Assembly: GCA_947454695.1 (NCBI GenBank)
Contig: CANGMW010000056.1
Location: 1 to 11,292 of the forward strand
Reading direction: 5' to 3'
Origin: Comamonadaceae bacterium
Lineage (GTDB): Bacteria; Pseudomonadota; Gammaproteobacteria; Burkholderiales; Burkholderiaceae_C
DNA length: 11,292 nt
The translations under genes and the position numbers were made by a program. Position 1 is the stretch's first letter. Each line of letters starts with the position of its first letter. The notes below the pieces were generated by a model. That model worked only from the letters and a program-made list of their open reading frames with translations. It was not told the origin of the DNA and made no database searches. Positions 8,287-11,292 of this stretch are shown here, one piece after another.

Positions 8287-8952
8287 ATGAACCTGGGCTG
8301 GCCTCAACGCACCGTCTGCAATCTGACCATCAGCATCTTGTTGGTGCTGGTGGGATCGGCCAGCCATGCGCAAGCTGTCTACCGAAGTGTTACTCCGGAT
8401 GGCAAAGTGATTTACACCGATCAACCGGCCGCCGAGCTTAAACCGGCCCCCCGCGTCCCAGCTGGGCGATCAGCTGCTGTCAATCCCGGCGACACCAACG
8501 CCCTGCCTTTTGAATTACGTCAGGCGGTGAGCCGCTTCCCGGTGACCCTCTATACAAGCGACAACTGCGAGCCCTGCACCGCCGGACGTCAACTTTTACA
8601 GGCCCGTGGCATTCCGTTTCAGGAACGCACCATCCAGAGCCCCGAAGACGCGCAAGCCCTTAAACGCCTGAGCGGCGCCAGCAGCTTGCCGCTGCTCACC
8701 ATAGGCAAGCAACAACTCAAAGGGTTTTCAAGCCAGGAGTGGACTCAGTATTTGGACGCGGCAGCTTACCCAGCAAGCTCACAACTTCCCAAAAATTACA
8801 GGTCGCCTGAGCCCAGCCCGCTGGCGCCCGCAAGCAGCACCCTGCCCAGCGCATCTGCAGCCACGGGCCAGCCTTCGCCCGCGTTCAACATGCCCCCGCC
8901 CGCGAGCCCACAGCCGGTCACCGCGGACAACCCCGCTGGCATTCGCTTTTAA
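8287..8952 (+). CDS. Secreted DUF4124 / glutaredoxin-like thiol protein (221 aa)
   Basis: Probable periplasmic thiol-disulfide protein of unknown partner. Residues 1-28 form a Sec signal peptide: a short charged start, a hydrophobic LTISILLVLVGSA core and an SHA cleavage motif after A28. Residues 31-48 (VYRSVTPDGKVIYTDQPA) match the DUF4124 type of small envelope domain. Residues about 82-160 look like a glutaredoxin fold, with VTLYTSDNCEPC (C94 and C97), RGIPFQERTI and a cis-Pro at P135 in SSLPLLTIG. From about 165 the tail is rich in Pro, Ala and Ser and probably disordered. The start at 8287 is chosen because it yields the signal peptide; the open frame extends back to 8080, but that part lies inside prlC. 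The ribosome site is weak (GGA about eight bases upstream), so translation may couple to prlC, whose stop is 13 bases away. The stop overlaps the end of convergent rpiA. Confidence 0.85.
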   Translation: MNLGWPQRTVCNLTISILLVLVGSASHAQAVYRSVTPDGKVIYTDQPAAELKPAPRVPAGRSAAVNPGDTNALPFELRQAVSRFPVTLYTSDNCEPCTAGRQLLQARGIPFQERTIQSPEDAQALKRLSGASSLPLLTIGKQQLKGFSSQEWTQYLDAAAYPASSQLPKNYRSPEPSPLAPASSTLPSASAATGQPSPAFNMPPPASPQPVTADNPAGIRF

Positions 8953-8972
8953 AAATTAAGCGTCTTCACGCC
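8949..8972 (-). terminator. Possible terminator embedded in the last codons of rpiA
   Basis: Read on the minus strand, GCGT-GAAG-ACGC (8971 down to 8960, extendable by one G-U pair) is followed by TTAATTTTT. The hairpin lies within the last rpiA codons and the T-rich part spans its stop. The stem is only 4-5 base pairs, so it is weak, but no other terminator is available for rpiA before it would read into the convergent glutaredoxin gene. Confidence 0.3.
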
Positions 8973-9629
8973 GCTGGACGTTCCCAGCAAACAAACCTGC
9001 GCCCGCTGATGGGCAAACACCCCCACGGTCACCACGCCGGGCCACTGATTGACTTCGGTCTCGAATGCCAACGCGTCCGTGATCTGCAATCCCGACACGT
9101 CCAGAATTTGCTGTCCGTTGTCAGTCAACAGCGGCGCATCGCCTTTCATACGAACTGTGGCGATGCCGCCTTGCAAAGCGAATTGACGCACCAATCGTTG
9201 CACCGCCATGGGAATCACTTCCACCGGGACTGGGAACTTGCCCAAAGTCTGAACCAGTTTGGATTCATCGGCGATGCACACAAAACGGCAGGACTGCGCT
9301 GCCACAATTTTCTCGCGCGTCAAGGCAGCGCCCCCGCCTTTGATCATGTGGCCGTGGTGGTCAACTTCATCCGCACCGTCGATGTAGACCGACAACTCGC
9401 CCACCGCATTGGCATCGAACACCGCAATGCCCAAAGCCTTGAGCCGCTGCGTGCTGGCCTCAGAGCTGGAGACCGCGCCCTTGATCTGCGTGCGCATGCT
9501 GGCCAGCGCATCAATGAACTTGTTCACGGTCGAGCCGGTCCCCACCCCCACGAGCTCCCCGGGCACCACATAGGCCAAGGCGGCTTGACCCACCTGCGTT
9601 TTGAGTTCGTCTTGTGTCAACATGGGCAT
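8949..9629 (-). CDS. rpiA: Ribose-5-phosphate isomerase A (226 aa)
   Basis: Cytoplasmic enzyme of the non-oxidative pentose phosphate pathway; it interconverts ribose-5-phosphate and ribulose-5-phosphate and so feeds PRPP for nucleotides. The length fits the family (about 220). Motifs are the phosphate-binding GTGSTV (30-35), SSSEAS (54-59), DGADEVD with D84 and D87, and KGGGAALTREK with K97 and catalytic E106, corresponding to E. coli D81, D84, K94 and E103. The start could be the ATG at 9627-9629 or the one two codons later (9621-9623), which has GGA five to six bases upstream in a better position; the difference is two residues. The gene is divergent from pyrD across 55 bases and convergent with the glutaredoxin gene, with a 4-base overlap of the stop regions. 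Identification is secure. Confidence 0.96.
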   Translation of the reverse strand: MPMLTQDELKTQVGQAALAYVVPGELVGVGTGSTVNKFIDALASMRTQIKGAVSSSEASTQRLKALGIAVFDANAVGELSVYIDGADEVDHHGHMIKGGGAALTREKIVAAQSCRFVCIADESKLVQTLGKFPVPVEVIPMAVQRLVRQFALQGGIATVRMKGDAPLLTDNGQQILDVSGLQITDALAFETEVNQWPGVVTVGVFAHQRAQVCLLGTSSGVKTLNF

Positions 9630-9684
9630 CCGATCTGTTGGTCTGGTGATCTGGGAAAATCAAAGCAATTTCAGGAATTATCCA
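9630..9684. promoter_or_regulatory. Divergent rpiA-pyrD intergenic region
   Basis: Only 55 bases separate the two divergent starts, so the promoters must overlap each other or extend into the coding starts. AGGAA at 9673-9677, seven bases before the pyrD ATG, is a good ribosome site. I see no clear -35/-10 pair or known operator. Confidence 0.45.
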
Positions 9685-10752
9685 ATGTCTCTCATCCCCT
9701 ACGCACTGACCCGACCCTTTTTGTTCAGCCTTGATCCCGAAAAAGCGCACGACCTGACCCTGGCTATGCTGGCGCGCACGCAAAACACACCGCTGGACTG
9801 CGCTTATGCGCGCAAGCGCGTGGAGGACCCTATGACTCTGGCCGGCCTGAGATTTCCCAACCGGGTGGGCATGGCGGCCGGTCTGGACAAAAACGCGCGC
9901 TGCATCGACGGCCTGAGCGCGATGGGTTTTGGCTTTGTAGAGGTGGGCACCGTCACGCCACTGCCGCAGCCCGGCAACCCCCAACCCCGGATGTTCCGTC
10001 TACCCGCTGCCCAAGCCCTGATCAACCGCCTGGGCTTTAACAATGAGGGTTTGCAAGCCTTTGTGGCCAATGTCCAGCGCGCCCGATTCAGGCACAAAGC
10101 CAAGGGCCTGCCCATGCTGCTGGGACTGAACATCGGCAAGAACGCCGCGACCCCCATTGAAAAGGCCACTGAGGATTACCTGATCGGACTCTCGGGCGTG
10201 TACCCGCATGCGGACTACGTCACGATCAACATCTCAAGTCCGAACACCAAAAATTTGCGCAGCTTGCAAAGCGACGAGGCCCTGGACGCCTTGCTTGCAG
10301 CCATAGCACAGCGACGTGATCAACTGTCGCAAACCCACAGCAAACGCGTGCCCATCTTCGTGAAAATCGCGCCGGATCTGGATGACGCTCAAATCGGCGT
10401 GATTGCAGCCACCTTGCGTCGCCATCACATGGATGGCGTCATCGCCACCAACACCACCCTGAGCCGCGACGCAGTGAGCGGGCTAGCCCACGCCGAAGAG
10501 GCCGGGGGCTTGTCTGGCTCGCCCGTACTGGCCAAGAGCAATGCGGTCATCCGGCAACTCCGCCAGGCTTTGGGGGCGGACTTTCCCATCATTGGTGTGG
10601 GCGGCGTCATGAGTGCCCAAGACGCGGTGAGCAAAATCGAAGCCGGGGCGGATGTGGTGCAGATCTACACCGGGCTGATTTACCAAGGTCCCGCCTTGGT
10701 GGAAGCCTCGGCTCAGGCCATCCAGGCGCGCTTTAGCGCCACCTTGCGCTGA
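9685..10752 (+). CDS. pyrD: Dihydroorotate dehydrogenase (quinone), class 2 (355 aa)
   Basis: FMN enzyme of pyrimidine synthesis that oxidises dihydroorotate to orotate and passes electrons to membrane quinone. Class 2 is indicated by the N-terminal membrane-associating extension (about residues 1-40: LIPYALTRPFLFSLDPEKAH) and by a Ser rather than Cys as catalytic base: S185 in NISSPNTKNLRSLQ, flanked by N182 and N187, matching E. coli S175, N172 and N177. Other family segments are GMAAGLDKN, GFGFVEVGTVTPLPQPGNPQPR, the TNTT motif, and the C-terminal GVGGVMSAQDA and YTGLIYQGP phosphate loop. The start at 9685 is preferred over the in-frame ATG at 9601 because it has AGGAA seven bases upstream and the family N-terminus; the longer form would overlap the start of divergent rpiA. 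Its stop lies 5 bases from the end of the convergent oxidoreductase gene. Confidence 0.97.
   Translation: MSLIPYALTRPFLFSLDPEKAHDLTLAMLARTQNTPLDCAYARKRVEDPMTLAGLRFPNRVGMAAGLDKNARCIDGLSAMGFGFVEVGTVTPLPQPGNPQPRMFRLPAAQALINRLGFNNEGLQAFVANVQRARFRHKAKGLPMLLGLNIGKNAATPIEKATEDYLIGLSGVYPHADYVTINISSPNTKNLRSLQSDEALDALLAAIAQRRDQLSQTHSKRVPIFVKIAPDLDDAQIGVIAATLRRHHMDGVIATNTTLSRDAVSGLAHAEEAGGLSGSPVLAKSNAVIRQLRQALGADFPIIGVGGVMSAQDAVSKIEAGADVVQIYTGLIYQGPALVEASAQAIQARFSATLR
10725..10740. repeat. Small inverted repeat at the 3' end of pyrD
   Basis: GGCGC (10725-10729) and GCGCC (10736-10740) could form a 5-base GC hairpin with a GCTTTA loop inside the last pyrD codons. No T-run follows on either strand, so any termination role would be rho-dependent or absent. 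It is noted because the convergent gap is only 5 bases and leaves no room for a terminator. Confidence 0.25.
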
Positions 10753-10757
10753 ACAAC

Positions 10758-11292
10758 TCAGACCAGGTTATCCGGATTGAGCAGCTGGGCGACATGCTCG
10801 CCAATGGCCAGGCAACTGGTCAGGCCGGGCGATTCAATGCCCAGTAAATTGACCAGCCCTGGCACGCCATGTTCCAGCGGGCCTTGAATCAAAAAATCAC
10901 GGGACGGTTCGTCCGGTCCCTGAATTTTGGGGCGAATACCGGCGTACCCCGCTTGCAGGGCCCCATCGGGCAGGCCCGGCCAATATTTGCGAACCTGGTC
11001 ATAAAACGCATCCCCGCGGCGGGGATCCACCACCAGATCATCGGCAGACGCCACCCACTGCACATCGGGGCCGAATTTGGCTTGACCACCGAGGTCAATG
11101 GTGAGGTGCACGCCCAGGCCCGCCGCTTCGGGCACCGGATAGATCAGTCGGGAAAAAGGTGAGCGGGTGTTCAAAGTGAAGTAGTTGCCCTTGGCAAAAA
11201 AACCTTGCGGCACGAAGTCCTGGTCAAGGCCATGAATGCGCCCAGCCAGCTCGGGCGCATGCAGACCAGCCGCATTCACCACCGTTTGACAC
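10758..11292 (-). CDS. FAD-dependent oxidoreductase, L-2-hydroxyglutarate oxidase-like (C-terminal 177 residues; 5' end outside window)
   Basis: C-terminal half of a DAO-fold flavoprotein. The minus-strand frame is open from the right edge to the TGA at 10758-10760, with no upstream stop, so the gene is truncated only by the window; full-length relatives are about 360-400 residues. Visible family features are VVNAAGLHAPELA near the visible start (the end of the FAD-domain strand that contacts the cofactor), KGNYFTL, YPVPEAAGLGVHLTIDLGG (the substrate-domain strand typical of the LhgO group), YAGIRPKIQGP, and the C-terminal GLVNLLGIESPGLTSCLAIGEHVAQLL that closes over FAD. These fit enzymes oxidising L-2-hydroxyglutarate to 2-oxoglutarate with membrane electron acceptors, but related flavoproteins share them, so substrate is inferred, not shown. 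It is convergent with pyrD across 5 bases. Confidence 0.85.
   Translation of the reverse strand, partial: CQTVVNAAGLHAPELAGRIHGLDQDFVPQGFFAKGNYFTLNTRSPFSRLIYPVPEAAGLGVHLTIDLGGQAKFGPDVQWVASADDLVVDPRRGDAFYDQVRKYWPGLPDGALQAGYAGIRPKIQGPDEPSRDFLIQGPLEHGVPGLVNLLGIESPGLTSCLAIGEHVAQLLNPDNLV

Noticed and set aside
1..11292. Search for a novel defence, mobile, CRISPR or biosynthetic system
   Set aside because: All sizeable coding regions match known housekeeping or signalling families, composition is even, and no transposase, integrase, array or long repeat was seen by eye.

Overview
The window looks like ordinary core chromosome of a betaproteobacterium, most likely a member of the Comamonadaceae (Rhodoferax, Polaromonas or Limnohabitans relatives). 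This is judged from the GC-rich codon use, the homodimeric AceE-type pyruvate dehydrogenase E1, the class 2 PyrD and the protein sequences themselves; no database search was possible. Genes are tightly packed. The longest non-coding stretch is about 155 bases (1861-2015). I see no tRNA, rRNA, CRISPR array, insertion sequence, phage gene or integration site.

Left part: the N-terminal 620 codons of aceE lie on the minus strand and run off the left edge. An AT-rich divergent intergenic region separates aceE from a plus-strand two-component pair: a membrane-bound histidine kinase with a periplasmic sensor segment and two PAS domains, then, after a 2-base gap, a FixJ/NarL-type response regulator. 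A clear rho-independent terminator (5220-5246) closes this pair.

Middle part: folD (one-carbon/folate metabolism), an M3-family oligopeptidase A (prlC) and a secreted DUF4124-glutaredoxin protein follow on the plus strand. The gaps are 100 and 13 bases, with no convincing terminator between them, so they may be co-transcribed.

Right part: rpiA is on the minus strand, overlapping the end of the glutaredoxin gene by a few bases. pyrD is divergent from rpiA across 55 bases. A minus-strand FAD-dependent oxidoreductase of the L-2-hydroxyglutarate oxidase type ends 5 bases from pyrD and runs off the right edge.

Functionally the window mixes central carbon metabolism (pyruvate to acetyl-CoA, ribose-5-phosphate), nucleotide and folate synthesis, peptide turnover, and one signalling pair whose stimulus and targets are unknown. 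The most interesting open point is the orphan-looking sensor/regulator pair divergent from aceE, with short palindromes in the shared promoter region. I found no evidence of a novel defence, mobile or biosynthetic system.
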